From positions 62,001 to 126,000 of the forward strand of contig NZ_JACJQL010000013.1 in NCBI RefSeq assembly GCF_014696625.1: a DNA stretch of 64,000 bases, given 5' to 3'. The notes beneath the pieces were generated by a model that did no database searches, had not been told where the DNA came from, and saw nothing but the letters and a program-made list of their open reading frames with translations. Positions 41,987 to 51,634 of this stretch are shown piece after piece (within the stretch, counting starts at the first letter, position 1; every line of letters begins with the position of its first letter). The DNA comes from Nostoc parmelioides FACHB-3921. Its GTDB lineage: Bacteria > Cyanobacteriota > Cyanobacteriia > Cyanobacteriales > Nostocaceae. The position numbers and the translations under genes were made by a program.

Positions 41987-43414
41987 TTATCCTAACTTAG
42001 CGATCGCACTTTCCAACTCTTGCTCTAGTTTGCTGAGTTTTTCAGGAGAGTTGGTTTCTAGGTAAACACGTACCAAAGGTTCAGTACCAGAGGGACGCAG
42101 CAACACCCAGCTACCTTCTTCTAAATACAGCTTAATTCCGTCCTTACGTCCGACTTCCTTCACTTTAATTCCAGCTACCTCGGAAGGAGGATTTTTTGTA
42201 AAGGAGTCGATGACGGCGACTTTATGAGCTTCTGTTAAGTGTAAATCAAGACGGTTGTTGTACAAGGGGCCATCAGCTTCAGCGATCGCTTCCTTCACCA
42301 ATTGACTGAGGGGCTTACCTTCATAGGCGATCGCTTCGGCAATCAGCATATCAGCTAAAACGCCGTCTTTTTCGGGAATATGCCCAATAATGCTTAAACC
42401 GCCTGATTCTTCACCACCAATCAGCACGGCGGTTTCCCGCATTTTTTCCCCAATGTATTTAAAACCTACGGCTGTCTCATAAATTTTCAAGCCGTATTTA
42501 GCGGCGAAATTATCCAGTAGGTGAGTTGTGGCTACAGTACGGACAATAGCGCCTGTTTTACCTTTGTTTTTGATTAAATGACGCGCCAGGACTAACAGCA
42601 CAGTGTTGGGGGTGAGGACGTTACCTAGCTCATCCACAATACCAAAGCGATCGCTGTCGCCATCTGTCGCTAGTCCTAAATCTGCATGGTCGCGGCGGAC
42701 AGCTTCGACTAATTCCACTAGCTGTTCTCCTTTTGGTTCAGGCATTCCACCACCAAATAGGACATCCCGCCAAGTGTGGAAACTTTCTAATTGCACCCCA
42801 CTTTCTAGCAATACTTCATCTAAATAGCCACGGGATGTAGAATATAACGCATCATACTTGACTTTCAGTTGGGCGCTTTTAATTTTTTCTACATCTAGTA
42901 ATGTGTAAATAAACTGGAGATAGTCTGGTTTGGGATCGAAAGTAGAAATTGACCCCGATGGCTTGCCACTTGGCAATTCATCCGATGCACTTTCAATGTT
43001 TGCCACAATAGTATCAGTAATTTCTGGAGTGGCAGGCCCAGCATAATCAGGGATATATTTAATTCCACAATAGGGTGCTGGATTATGACTAGCCGTAAAC
43101 ATCAATGCCCCTGCCGAATTCAGGTGACGGGCATTGTAAGCAATTACTGGTGTGGGGCAATCCCGATCAGTAACTTTGACATTCCAGCCCAAGTCAGCCA
43201 AGACTTGAGCTGCTGTCTCGGCAAACTGATCAGCTAAAAAACGAGTATCGTAGGCAATTAGAACTGGTCTATCTTTTGTGTAGGCTGTTTCCAGATAACT
43301 GGCGATCGCTCTTGTCACTTTTCGCACATTGGGAAAAGTGAAATCATCGGCAATAATGCCTCTCCATCCATCAGTACCAAATTTTATCTTGCTGGAATTG
43401 CTACTAGCGCTCAT
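41987..43414 (-). CDS. Alpha-D-phosphohexomutase (phosphoglucomutase/phosphomannomutase)
   Basis: 475 residues with the four-domain phosphohexomutase layout. FGTDGWRGIIADDF is at the N-terminus. The phosphoserine loop TASHNPAPYCGIKY has Ser at about 109. The metal-binding DGDSDRFGIVD is near 250, the sugar-specificity loop GGEESGGLSI near 335 and the phosphate-binding RPSGTEPLVRVYLE near 445. It would interconvert hexose-1- and 6-phosphates for glycogen, sucrose and cell-wall sugars. The GEESGG loop suits glucose or mannose; I cannot separate the two or GlmM by reading. A divergent nuclease gene starts 105 bp away. Confidence 0.93.
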   Translation of the reverse strand: MSASSNSSKIKFGTDGWRGIIADDFTFPNVRKVTRAIASYLETAYTKDRPVLIAYDTRFLADQFAETAAQVLADLGWNVKVTDRDCPTPVIAYNARHLNSAGALMFTASHNPAPYCGIKYIPDYAGPATPEITDTIVANIESASDELPSGKPSGSISTFDPKPDYLQFIYTLLDVEKIKSAQLKVKYDALYSTSRGYLDEVLLESGVQLESFHTWRDVLFGGGMPEPKGEQLVELVEAVRRDHADLGLATDGDSDRFGIVDELGNVLTPNTVLLVLARHLIKNKGKTGAIVRTVATTHLLDNFAAKYGLKIYETAVGFKYIGEKMRETAVLIGGEESGGLSIIGHIPEKDGVLADMLIAEAIAYEGKPLSQLVKEAIAEADGPLYNNRLDLHLTEAHKVAVIDSFTKNPPSEVAGIKVKEVGRKDGIKLYLEEGSWVLLRPSGTEPLVRVYLETNSPEKLSKLEQELESAIAKLG

Positions 43415-43519
43415 GTTTGCTACTGTCCCCCATCTATTTGACCACTATAGGAAGCTTCCCGCAAAGCGTGCGTAGTCGCAAGCATCCTTCACCGTATTTT
43501 TTCTCACTGCTCTTGACCA

Positions 43520-44377
43520 ATGTCAACCCCCGATCGACTTTTTGTTAGTTATCACCTCTGGTCTTTAGTTGCCCCAGCTGTGGGGCAAGAACGTTGGCAT
43601 TGCCAGATGAGACGGGGGTTTATCAAGGCGCGTCAAAACGAACCGCAAGTCAAAGCACTGCTAGGGAATGCTACTCCACCTCAGCGAATTGGGATACTAG
43701 CCCAAAAAGGTGTTTATGAGTTTCATCATAATCGACATTTGTTAACCCGTTCCGATGGAGTCGAGCAAGTCGCACAGTTGTTGAAACTAAGTAACTCCAC
43801 AATGCAAGTTCAACAACGGGTGCTGCAAATTTTGAAAAAATACTATAATGCACCGTTATTATTAGGTAAAAAAATTCTGCAATTGACTCGTGGTGATGAA
43901 GGTTTCCCCAAGCCAATTTTAATCGAACAGAAAGATGACCGTTTTCGCTTATATGCAGCGATGGATTGCGTCTTTATCGAGTCTGATAATCATCACACCC
44001 TACATATTTTAGATTTCAAAACTGGTAAAGCAGCTTTTGATAAAAGACAAGCTTTAGTTTATTTATTAGCTGCTCATTACCTCTATCCAGGTAAAGAAGC
44101 TGTCGCCTCATTTTATAATTTAGAACTCTGCCAAGAATCAGAGTTAATTAGCCTTAAAAGAAATGAATTAGAAGATTTAAAGTTTGAGTTAATAAATATA
44201 GCCAAAAAACACCAAGACGACGTACAGCAGTATCAGGAAGAAACTAGAGATTTCAGTGAAATATTTCCACCCAATCCTGGTTATCACTGCCGTTTTTGTC
44301 CATTTCAATCAATTTGTGATTTTTCAGTTCAAGCGTCTCAATTTCAATCATTACCAATTATTAAAAATAATAGCTGA
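43520..44377 (+). CDS. Stand-alone PD-(D/E)XK nuclease with Cas4-like 4Fe-4S cysteine pattern
   Basis: 285 residues. The nuclease core is seen at AAMDCVFIES ... HILDFKTGKAAF near 150-175, giving Asp and Asp-x-Lys, with a following QALVYLLAAHYLY helix. Four cysteines form the Cas4/AddB-type cluster pattern: Cys28 near the N-terminus, then Cys257-x2-Cys260-x5-Cys266 in YHCRFCPFQSICDF. Cas4 and RecB-like family members degrade single-stranded ends. No CRISPR array or cas gene is in this window, so a DNA repair or end-processing role is more likely. The start ATG follows TTGACCA-type repeat sequence. Confidence 0.85.
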   Translation: MSTPDRLFVSYHLWSLVAPAVGQERWHCQMRRGFIKARQNEPQVKALLGNATPPQRIGILAQKGVYEFHHNRHLLTRSDGVEQVAQLLKLSNSTMQVQQRVLQILKKYYNAPLLLGKKILQLTRGDEGFPKPILIEQKDDRFRLYAAMDCVFIESDNHHTLHILDFKTGKAAFDKRQALVYLLAAHYLYPGKEAVASFYNLELCQESELISLKRNELEDLKFELINIAKKHQDDVQQYQEETRDFSEIFPPNPGYHCRFCPFQSICDFSVQASQFQSLPIIKNNS

Positions 44378-44480
44378 TACTGTTTCTTGATTAAAATGCA
44401 CTTTATTCTGTACTGTAGAGACGTTGTATGCAAAGTCTCTACATCATTTATTGCGAATTGCGAATTGGTTTTATGAATAG

Positions 44481-44522
44481 TAATAAGTAATCGATAATTC
44501 ACCTGTTACCTATTACTTATTA
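44481..44522. terminator. Hairpin between convergent genes
   Basis: TAATAAGTAAT (44481-44491) and ATTACTTATTA (44512-44522), perfect 11-bp arms around a 20-nt loop, lie between the nuclease and the small helical protein gene. The layout resembles the hairpin at 8114-8146 (arms TAATAGGTAAT), so this may be a repeated terminator-like family. Confidence 0.5.
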
Positions 44523-44532
44523 CCAGTGAATT

Positions 44533-44772
44533 TTACATCTTACCGTGCTGCATTACTTCTTGCAGATGATGACGAATTTCTTGTGCTTGCTCAATTTCAG
44601 ACTGACGAAGTTTTTGGAATAAATCTACACAAGGTTGAGAGTTAGCAGCTTGTGCATCTTCTATGTAAGTTTCATAAGCTCTAACTGCTTCGGCTTTATT
44701 TTGCAACACGGTGAGAAAGTCATACTCTAAGTTGCTAATAGGTTCCTGAGAATGTCCATTACCTGTAGTCAT
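44533..44772 (-). CDS. Small helical protein of unknown function
   Basis: 79 residues, two predicted amphipathic helices with regularly placed Glu, Gln and His (LEYDFLTVLQNKAEAVRAYETYIEDAQ ... EIEQAQEIRHHLQEVMQ). It resembles a half ferritin-like hairpin, but I cannot assign a family. ACGGAGGGTGA just upstream of the ATG (reverse strand) is a good Shine-Dalgarno, which supports it being a real gene. No signal peptide. Confidence 0.75.
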   Translation of the reverse strand: MTTGNGHSQEPISNLEYDFLTVLQNKAEAVRAYETYIEDAQAANSQPCVDLFQKLRQSEIEQAQEIRHHLQEVMQHGKM

Positions 44773-44860
44773 TGATTCACCCTCCGTAAGTTTATAATTA
44801 ATTTCTACTTAACCGTATACAGTCATTCATCCACCCAAAAGCGTAGAAAAAAGTACAGTT

Positions 44861-44893
44861 GTCATTAGTCATTAGTCATTAGTCATTAGTCAG
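44861..44893. repeat. Heptad tandem repeat (TCATTAG x about 4)
   Basis: Four perfect tandem TCATTAG units, followed by a TGCTCCCC-type repeat. It lies in the gap before the aat stop. Confidence 0.85.
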
Positions 44894-44935
44894 TTGCTCC
44901 CCTGCTCCCCCTGCTTTCCTCAGTCTCCAGTTCGG

Positions 44936-45511
44936 CTAAATTAGAGTGCTAGGACTTAGTAGTGCTTTTTCTAATAGGGTTTTATATTCTTTATCTTTAA
45001 TACGGTAAGCGCCGAATCTTTCTAGGTGGGGATTCATCATTTGCGCGTCAAACATGACAAATTCCCTTTGGCGTAATCTTTCTACTAATTTCACCATCGC
45101 TACTTTAGAGCCTTCAGGAATGCGGTAAAACATCGATTCACCTATAAAAGCACCGCCAATGACAATACCTAAAATCCCGCCTGCTAGTTCGTCCCCTTGC
45201 CATGTTTCAAAACTGTAGGCGTAACCCGTCTGGTGTAGTAACCAGTAAATTTCTTGCAATTCCTGAGAAATCCAAGTGCTTTCTCTGTTAGCACAACCAG
45301 CCACTACAGCTGCAAAATCGCGGTTAATTGCCACTGTAAACCTTTCTTGGTTTAAAACACGCTGTAAAGACTTAGGATAGCGAAATCGCTCATCTAAGGG
45401 AATCAAAGTGCGATCGCGGCTTCCATACCATCCCAGGCAATCACTGTCATCAGCCATGAGAAAATAGCCTTGAGCGTAGCCTTGAATAATAGAGGCGATA
45501 TCATATTGCAT
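44936..45511 (-). CDS. aat: Leucyl/phenylalanyl-tRNA-protein transferase
   Basis: 191 residues. It transfers Leu or Phe from tRNA to N-terminal Lys/Arg of proteins for N-end-rule degradation. [29 protein letters not shown]-like [30 protein letters not shown] and the C-terminal [15 protein letters not shown] are the family blocks. Short upstream region, ATG at 45511. Divergent from the small conserved gene at 45619. Confidence 0.95.
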   Translation of the reverse strand: MQYDIASIIQGYAQGYFLMADDSDCLGWYGSRDRTLIPLDERFRYPKSLQRVLNQERFTVAINRDFAAVVAGCANRESTWISQELQEIYWLLHQTGYAYSFETWQGDELAGGILGIVIGGAFIGESMFYRIPEGSKVAMVKLVERLRQREFVMFDAQMMNPHLERFGAYRIKDKEYKTLLEKALLSPSTLI

Positions 45512-45618
45512 AGATAAAACTAAAAATAAAAAATATCAGAGGAACGCGCTCTGATGTTGTTACTCATACTTGGCGCTCCTCTGCACTCTCCATAATATTC
45601 CTCTGCGGTGAAAAACAG

Positions 45619-45948
45619 ATGACACAACCGATACCACCTATCACCCTACCACCGGCCGCAAATCCTAACCTCGAAGGTCAATGGTTGCAAGAGTCTTTAC
45701 TAAGCTGGCTCGATAGAGAATTTATTCCCGAAGCCGTCAATCAAAAGATTGCTCAACGTGCAGCACAAATCTTTGTTCGCCAAAGAATGGAAGGCGAGAA
45801 TGACCTTGGTTCTCTAGTGATTGCTATTGTCACAGAGATGCAGGCCTTTGATTTTTCTAAAAGCTTTTATGGAGAGTTTGCGATCGCTAACGCCGTCAGC
45901 GATCTACTCTTAGAGAGTCTAGGTATAGACCATTGTTGTGGGCAATAA
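45619..45948 (+). CDS. Conserved cyanobacterial hypothetical protein
   Basis: 109 residues: a Pro-rich start (MTQPIPPITLPPAANPNLEG), then a helical domain with LLSWLDREFIPEAVNQKIAQRAAQIFVRQRMEGENDL and a C-terminal DHCCGQ. It is soluble, with no catalytic motif. The clean helical register and the location between aat and rpsN suggest a genuine gene. I have no family name for it. Confidence 0.75.
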   Translation: MTQPIPPITLPPAANPNLEGQWLQESLLSWLDREFIPEAVNQKIAQRAAQIFVRQRMEGENDLGSLVIAIVTEMQAFDFSKSFYGEFAIANAVSDLLLESLGIDHCCGQ

Positions 45949-45951
45949 ATC

Positions 45952-46084
45952 CAGTCTATAGTCAAGAGTCCATAGTCAATAGTATGAAACTGTTGACCGT
46001 TGACCCTTACGGGTTCGATAGTTGCTTTCCGACGCAAGGCGACAGGAACGCACTATCTCACTGTTGACCGTTGACTGTTGACTA
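45952..46084. repeat. Heptad repeat block interrupted by a palindromic segment
   Basis: AGTCTAT/AGTCAAGAGTC units, then TGTTGACCGTTGACC, a 60-bp non-repeat segment (ACGGGTTCGATAG ... CACTATCTCA), and a second TGTTGACCGTTGACTGTTGAC. The flanking heptad runs are in the same orientation on both sides of the segment. It reaches into the last codons of rpsN. Confidence 0.7.
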
Positions 46085-46384
46085 CCAGCTAGACTTAACA
46101 ACTCCGGGTAAAAGACCTTCGTGCGCCCATTCCCGCAGGACGTTCCGAGATAGCCCAAAGTCACGATAAACACCTCTAGGACGACCAGTTACCCAGCAAC
46201 GGTTACGGCGACGATTAGGCGCACTGTTACGGGGTAACTGTTGGATTTGTCGGTGAATTTCTAACTTCTCTAGAGGAGATTCTGTAGTTCTGAACTCGTC
46301 TAGGAGAGCTTCCCGCTTTGCAGAATACTTTTCTACCAACTTAGCGCGTTTTTTCTCGCGCTCAATCATACTCTTTTTTGCCAT
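46082..46384 (-). CDS. rpsN: 30S ribosomal protein S14
   Basis: 100 residues, the long zinc-independent form without CxxC pairs. [70 protein letters not shown] is the expected C-terminal rRNA-binding region. The stop sits inside a heptad repeat. It is a single gene outside a ribosomal operon, as usual in cyanobacteria. Confidence 0.98.
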   Translation of the reverse strand: MAKKSMIEREKKRAKLVEKYSAKREALLDEFRTTESPLEKLEIHRQIQQLPRNSAPNRRRNRCWVTGRPRGVYRDFGLSRNVLREWAHEGLLPGVVKSSW

Positions 46385-46523
46385 AAATTAATTCAACAAT
46401 TTTGACAGCATTTTCCATTCTACATTTACTAAAGGCTAATCGCCTCTATTTTTGTGTGACTTACTGATGAAAAGTAAAATCAAGGGTATGGGGGTATGGA
46501 GGTGTAAGGGTATAGGGGAAGTA

Positions 46524-46563
46524 ACTAATGACTATTGACTATTGACTAATGACTATTGACTGT
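46524..46563. repeat. Heptad repeat overlapping nth 3' end
   Basis: TAATGAC and TATTGAC units, about five in tandem. The last four codons of nth (Val-Asn-Ser-His) and its stop are encoded by this repeat on the reverse strand. Confidence 0.8.
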
Positions 46564-47217
46564 TTTCGTGGCAGATGGGCATAAATCCGCCAATTCGCAA
46601 GCCTCACATACAGGAGAACGGGCTTTACAGACAGCGCGACCGTGATAAATGAGCCGAATTGACCAATTTTCCCAATCGGGTTGGGGCAGCAATTTCATTA
46701 AATCTTGTTCAATGTGAACGGGATCTGGATATTTAGTTAAACCCAGGCGTTGGCTGAGGCGCTTCACATGGGTGTCTACTGTTACCCCTGCATTGATGCC
46801 ATAAGCATGAGCTAAAACCACATTTGCGGTCTTCCGCGCCACACCAGGCAGTTTTAACAACTGCTCCATTGTATTGGGAACTACAGAGTTATACTCACTA
46901 ACAATCATGCGACAGGCGGCTTGAATATTTTTGGCTTTATTGCGATAAAACCCTGTCGAACGTACCAAGTTTTCTAACTCTGTTAAATCAGCATTCGCTA
47001 AACTAGGCGCATCCGGAAAGCGGCTAAATAAAGCTGGTGTGACTAAATTCACTCGCTCATCTGTACACTGGGCTGAGAGAATAGTTGCCACTAGCAGTTG
47101 TACTGTTGTGGTGTAATTTAAAGAGCAGGTGGCATCGGGATAAAGACGCTTCAGGCGAGAGAGAATTTCTAACGCCCGTTGCTTTTTAGAAAGTGATTTA
47201 CGGGTAGTAGTACTCAC
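46546..47217 (-). CDS. nth: Endonuclease III (DNA glycosylase/AP lyase)
   Basis: 223 residues if translation starts at the GTG at 47217, whose GTGA overlaps the rseP stop. A GTG at 47238 would add seven. The helix-hairpin-helix with catalytic Lys is KLPGVARKTANVVLAHAYG (Lys near 120) and the catalytic Asp is in VDTHVKRLSQRLG. The 4Fe-4S loop is Cys-x6-Cys-x2-Cys-x5-Cys in CKARSPVCEACELADLC near 196-212. It removes oxidised pyrimidines. Translationally coupled to rseP. Confidence 0.96.
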   Translation of the reverse strand: MSTTTRKSLSKKQRALEILSRLKRLYPDATCSLNYTTTVQLLVATILSAQCTDERVNLVTPALFSRFPDAPSLANADLTELENLVRSTGFYRNKAKNIQAACRMIVSEYNSVVPNTMEQLLKLPGVARKTANVVLAHAYGINAGVTVDTHVKRLSQRLGLTKYPDPVHIEQDLMKLLPQPDWENWSIRLIYHGRAVCKARSPVCEACELADLCPSATKTVNSH

Positions 47218-48308
47218 TGGAACAATTTCTGCACCCACTCCAATTGGGTAGTTAACTGGGTGGTCTCTTTCACAATCAGAAAAATTCCCAGCCCTAAGAG
47301 TAATACCAGACCAGTCTGCATTACACCTTCTTGAATCCGGTTAGGTAAGGGTTTACCGCGTAAACCTTCAATGAGTAAAAACGCTAATTGTCCACCGTCC
47401 AAAGCCGGGAGCGGCAGAATATTGATGACTGCTAAGTTGATGCTAATTAACGCGGCAAAGAAGAACAAACTAGCTGTATCGTTTTGAGCGATATTAGCGC
47501 CAATTTCCACAATTTTGATGGGGCCTGCAACTTGACTGGCTGTTTCACCAAAATTAGTAACTAGTTGCCCAAAGCCTTTAAAGGTCATGACAACGATGCG
47601 TTGAAATTCGCTAGCGCCAACGCTGAAAGCTTTGATGAGACTCACTGGACGGCGTTCTACTTTGCCGTTAGGTGCAAGCCCAATACCAATACTTCCCCCG
47701 GCTGGTTTGGCTTCGGGAATAACATTAACTGATAGCCTTTCGTCTCCACGAGCAACTGTGAGTTGAATAGACTTACCAGGGCTATTTTTAATGATGTCTC
47801 TTAAAGCTTCAATTTCTTGTAAGGAAGTGCCAAATTCTTGCTTATTAGCCGAGAGAATCACATCTCCTGGTTTCAGTCCAGCGTTGGTAGCAACAGCACT
47901 CACTTCTGGCGCTAACTGTTGGATTGAAACCCCTGGCTGACTGGCTTGCCCAATACCAACAAAGCCCACCTGGGCTACTAGGAGCATATAAGCGAAAATT
48001 AAATTAGCGATGACACCTGCACTGATAACGATCGCCCGATCTAAAATGGGACGGTTACGCAGCAAATTCGGGTCATTGGGGGGAATATCGCTATCGGGGT
48101 CATCATCGGGAAAGCCGACAAATCCACCCAAAGGAAAAGCCCGAATAGCATACTCAGTTTCTGCACCTTGGTACTTCCACAGAACAGGCCCAAATCCTAA
48201 CGAAAAGCGGTTCACATGAATACCTTGAGAACGCGCGGCGACAAAATGCCCCAACTCGTGTACCAAGATTAATACCGCCAAGACTGCGATCGCTGCTAAA
48301 ACTGACAT
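47214..48308 (-). CDS. rseP: RseP/site-2-type membrane metalloprotease with PDZ domain
   Basis: 364 residues, M50 family. HELGH at residues 17-21 in the first helix supplies two zinc ligands, and ALDGGQLAFLLIEGLRG near 305 gives the third (Asp). One PDZ domain lies at about 120-205 (GLKPGDVILSANKQEF). Four transmembrane helices. Family members cut anti-sigma factors or other membrane proteins. The single PDZ is typical of cyanobacterial and plastid forms. It overlaps nth downstream. Confidence 0.95.
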   Translation of the reverse strand: MSVLAAIAVLAVLILVHELGHFVAARSQGIHVNRFSLGFGPVLWKYQGAETEYAIRAFPLGGFVGFPDDDPDSDIPPNDPNLLRNRPILDRAIVISAGVIANLIFAYMLLVAQVGFVGIGQASQPGVSIQQLAPEVSAVATNAGLKPGDVILSANKQEFGTSLQEIEALRDIIKNSPGKSIQLTVARGDERLSVNVIPEAKPAGGSIGIGLAPNGKVERRPVSLIKAFSVGASEFQRIVVMTFKGFGQLVTNFGETASQVAGPIKIVEIGANIAQNDTASLFFFAALISINLAVINILPLPALDGGQLAFLLIEGLRGKPLPNRIQEGVMQTGLVLLLGLGIFLIVKETTQLTTQLEWVQKLFQ

Positions 48309-48418
48309 AGAGCAAATTAATCAAAATATTCCGATATATATTGTTATTGTAGTGGTTTAGAAAACCGATGCTGAGACTCAAAGCGTCCTACAGTAGAAAA
48401 CCTTAGAAAGAGGGTTAG

Positions 48419-51400
48419 TTAAGTTAACAACCGAATCCTCGACCCCTGTTGAGTTTTATCTACCTCAATTCTGGCTTGAAACGCTTCCTTGAGGTGGGGC
48501 ATATGGGTAACGGTGAGGATGCAGGCGAAATCGTTGGCGATCGCATTAATGGCAGCAATGAGGCGATCGCATCCTTCAGCATCTTGTGTGCCAAAACCTT
48601 CGTCTACAATCAATAGTTGCAATGCGGCTCCGGCTCTTTGGGCTAATAGTTTCGCCAAAGCTAAACGAATGGCAAAGTTAATTCTGAAGGCTTCCCCACC
48701 GGAGTAGGTTTCATAAGCTCTTGTACCTCTGGCATCGGCAATGAGAATATCTAAGGTATCTATGAGTTTGGCATTTTTCTTGGTAGATTTACTGCCTTTG
48801 CCTGCTCTTTGGGTAATAAATTGTACGTGCAGTTGATTCGCACTCAGCCTGGATAAAAGTTGATTTGTCTCTGCTTCCAGTTGGGGTAACACGTTCTCAA
48901 TCATCAAAGCTTGGATACCATTTTTACCAAACGCCTGAGCTAATTCCTGATATACCCGATATTGTTGCTTACAAGTTTGGTATTGTTGCTGCTGCTCCTC
49001 ATATTGAGTTTGCAGTGTTTCTAACTGATGGGCTAACTGTTCTAAACGTCCTAATTGGGTGATGCTTTCGTCTAGTTGTCGTCGTCTCGTTGCTAACTGT
49101 TGTTCTAAAGCTTGAATTTGCTCCCTGGGGTTAGCAGCTTGGGCTAACTGCTCCACAAGACTATCGATTTGGGTGGCGAGTTGTTGTCTTTCGTGTAATC
49201 TCGCCAGCTTAGAGGCTTCCAAATCTTGCAATCTGCCCTGGAGTTGGGGATACTGTTGCTGGGCTGACAAAAGCTGCTGGTAACGCAACTGCCAAGCTTG
49301 GGACTGACGCACCGCGAGACGCAGGTTGTTATGCTGCTCAGAACTATAACCAAGTTCTGTGATTTGCTCCTCAAGGGCTGCGATTTGTTGAGCATCTTCA
49401 GAATCAGTTTGCTCTTGCTGGATTCTGGTTTGTAGTTGGGTAATTTGGGCTTGTAATTCTGGTTTGCGGGCTGCGAGTGTCGCTAGGCGTTTACTAGCAT
49501 CTTTGATTTGCCCTTGCTTAATTTCTGCCCATCGCCACCGTTCTACTTCGCTACGAGCCAGGGCATGGTCTTGCTCATTGTAATTTAATTGTTGCAGATG
49601 TTGTTCTAGTTGCCGCAATTCGGCTTGTTGATCAAGGGCGAAATCACCGACTTGCAGCGATCGCTCTAAGTGTTGCTTTTCGGCAGCCAATTGTTGTAAC
49701 TGTTGTTCTGCATCGCTGGTAGATTGCAGTTGGGCGGCTAATTGTCCTCTCTGTTCTCGTAAAGCATCGTAAGCATTTAATTTTTGGGATATTTCCCGAT
49801 ATTCTTGCCGCAATACCTGAATTTCTCTATCGGATACCGCCATCTGCTCACGAAACACCCACAATTGCCCCTCAGTCTCCTTATACTCATCTTTGGTTTT
49901 ATCTACTACCCGATTCCAATGATGCTCATCTAAAGGACGTTCGCACAAAGGACAAATAGCGTCGGGGGTGCGGAGCATTTGCAATTTCTGCTCCATTTCT
50001 CCCAATAATCTCTCATATTCCCGTTGTTGGGCTTGCAGTCGTTCTATAAAATTCCGTCTTTCATGGCCTTTTTCTTGCACCCGTTGCAAATAAACCCGGT
50101 CTTTCTCCATTTGATCAATTTGCATCGCCACTTCCATCACTGCTTGTTGCAGTTGGGGTTGGCGTTGGGAGGCTCGTTGCAGTTGATTCTCTGTTGCTTG
50201 TAGTTGTTCGAGCCTGGCGACTAACCCCGCATGAACCCGGTCTAAATGACTTTGTAGACGTTGGCGCTGTTGTAACAAGGGGGAAACCTGCATTTGCAGT
50301 TCATCCAGGTGCGCTAGATGGCGACGGGCGGCGGCGAGTTGGGCTAAGGCGGCTTCTATTTCCCCCGATTTACTCAAGGTGTGCTGAATTTCTTGCTCTT
50401 GTTGTTTTAAAGCTTCCAATTGTCCTTGGACTTGTTGGAGTTGTCTTTCCAGTTCGTGAATTTGTTTAGTTAACTGTTGTTGCTTTTGTTGACGTAGGGC
50501 TGTGGCGCGGGTGTGTTCGTCAAATTTGACGGCAAATGCTTCTTCTTGAGATTGCAGACGTTGGTAGTGGCTGTAACCATTGTGAATCTCCTCTTCCCGA
50601 TGCAAGATAGCTTCTAACTCAGCTAACTGTGTTTTGACTGCTGATTGCTCTTGTTGGAGGCGATCGCTATCTTGTGTCAAATTTTGGTATTGTTGCCTGA
50701 TAAAATTTAACTGCTGTTCGCTATTTTGCCTCTGGTGTTGAATCACCTGCAAACTCTGCAACTGAATCGTCTCAAAAGCTTGTATCTGTTGCAGTTGGTT
50801 AACTTCCGCTTCTAATTCTGCCCTTTGGGCTTTGGTGTTTTCCCGTTGTTGTAACTGAGTTTTAATCGATTCCAAAGAACGCTCTAATTCTTCCGCCCTC
50901 ACTTTAAATTGACGCGATGAATCTTTGGCTCGTTCTTCCAATTCATCATATTGATTGAGCTTCAACAACTCCGCCAAAATTTCCTTACGTTCGCTTGGAC
51001 GTTTGAGCATAAACTCATCTGCTCGTCCTTGACGTAGATAAGCAGAGTTAATAAAAGTATCGTAATCAAGCTTTATGTGTTCTAAAATCAAATCCTGGGT
51101 GGCTCGGACACCTTTACCAGTAATAGCCCGGAAGCCAGAGGGTGTTTCGATTTGAAATTCCAAAACCCCAGATGCACCCCGAATTCTACTGCGAATTACG
51201 CGATATTTTTGCTGATTATTTTGAAAAGTAAAATCAACCCGGACTTCTTTTTCACCAGAATTGATCACATCATCTTCAGCCGCCGCCCGACTTTCACCCC
51301 ATAGCGCCCACGTGATGGCTTCGAGGAGAGATGATTTACCTGCTCCATTGGCACCACAAATACAAGCCGTATGCAAACCACGAAAATCTAAAGTTGCATC

Positions 51401-51445
51401 ACGGTAACTCAGAAAATTTTTCAGGACAAGTTGTACTGGAATCAT
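48419..51445 (-). CDS. sbcC: SbcC/Rad50-like SMC-family ATPase
   Basis: 1008 residues. Walker A CGANGAGKSSLLEAITWALWG is at 30-50. Two long Gln-rich coiled coils flank the zinc hook CPLCERPLDEHHW near 490-502. The C-terminal signature is TYSGGEAFRINFAIRLALAKLLAQRAG and Walker B is LQLLIVDEGFGTQD. With SbcD/Mre11 it trims hairpins and DNA ends. No sbcD partner lies within this window, as is common in cyanobacteria, where the two are unlinked. It may suit a genome full of inverted repeats. Confidence 0.95.
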   Translation of the reverse strand: MIPVQLVLKNFLSYRDATLDFRGLHTACICGANGAGKSSLLEAITWALWGESRAAAEDDVINSGEKEVRVDFTFQNNQQKYRVIRSRIRGASGVLEFQIETPSGFRAITGKGVRATQDLILEHIKLDYDTFINSAYLRQGRADEFMLKRPSERKEILAELLKLNQYDELEERAKDSSRQFKVRAEELERSLESIKTQLQQRENTKAQRAELEAEVNQLQQIQAFETIQLQSLQVIQHQRQNSEQQLNFIRQQYQNLTQDSDRLQQEQSAVKTQLAELEAILHREEEIHNGYSHYQRLQSQEEAFAVKFDEHTRATALRQQKQQQLTKQIHELERQLQQVQGQLEALKQQEQEIQHTLSKSGEIEAALAQLAAARRHLAHLDELQMQVSPLLQQRQRLQSHLDRVHAGLVARLEQLQATENQLQRASQRQPQLQQAVMEVAMQIDQMEKDRVYLQRVQEKGHERRNFIERLQAQQREYERLLGEMEQKLQMLRTPDAICPLCERPLDEHHWNRVVDKTKDEYKETEGQLWVFREQMAVSDREIQVLRQEYREISQKLNAYDALREQRGQLAAQLQSTSDAEQQLQQLAAEKQHLERSLQVGDFALDQQAELRQLEQHLQQLNYNEQDHALARSEVERWRWAEIKQGQIKDASKRLATLAARKPELQAQITQLQTRIQQEQTDSEDAQQIAALEEQITELGYSSEQHNNLRLAVRQSQAWQLRYQQLLSAQQQYPQLQGRLQDLEASKLARLHERQQLATQIDSLVEQLAQAANPREQIQALEQQLATRRRQLDESITQLGRLEQLAHQLETLQTQYEEQQQQYQTCKQQYRVYQELAQAFGKNGIQALMIENVLPQLEAETNQLLSRLSANQLHVQFITQRAGKGSKSTKKNAKLIDTLDILIADARGTRAYETYSGGEAFRINFAIRLALAKLLAQRAGAALQLLIVDEGFGTQDAEGCDRLIAAINAIANDFACILTVTHMPHLKEAFQARIEVDKTQQGSRIRLLT

Positions 51446-51634
51446 TGAGGCTATAGCGCCACATCTACATTTTATTAACTAGCAGTACAGATGCACTCTT
51501 GTTAGTTTAACTAGGTAAATATCAGGTTTCTAGTTTTAAAGTCCGTAATTTTACGAAAATTAACATTATTATGAGTAAGTTTTTCTGATCTTGCAAAATA
51601 TTTTCCTTATGCACCGAGAAAAAGAGAAATCAGT

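Noticed and set aside
43520..44377. Evidence for a CRISPR-Cas system from the Cas4-like gene
   Set aside because: No other cas genes, no direct-repeat array, and neighbours are housekeeping genes.
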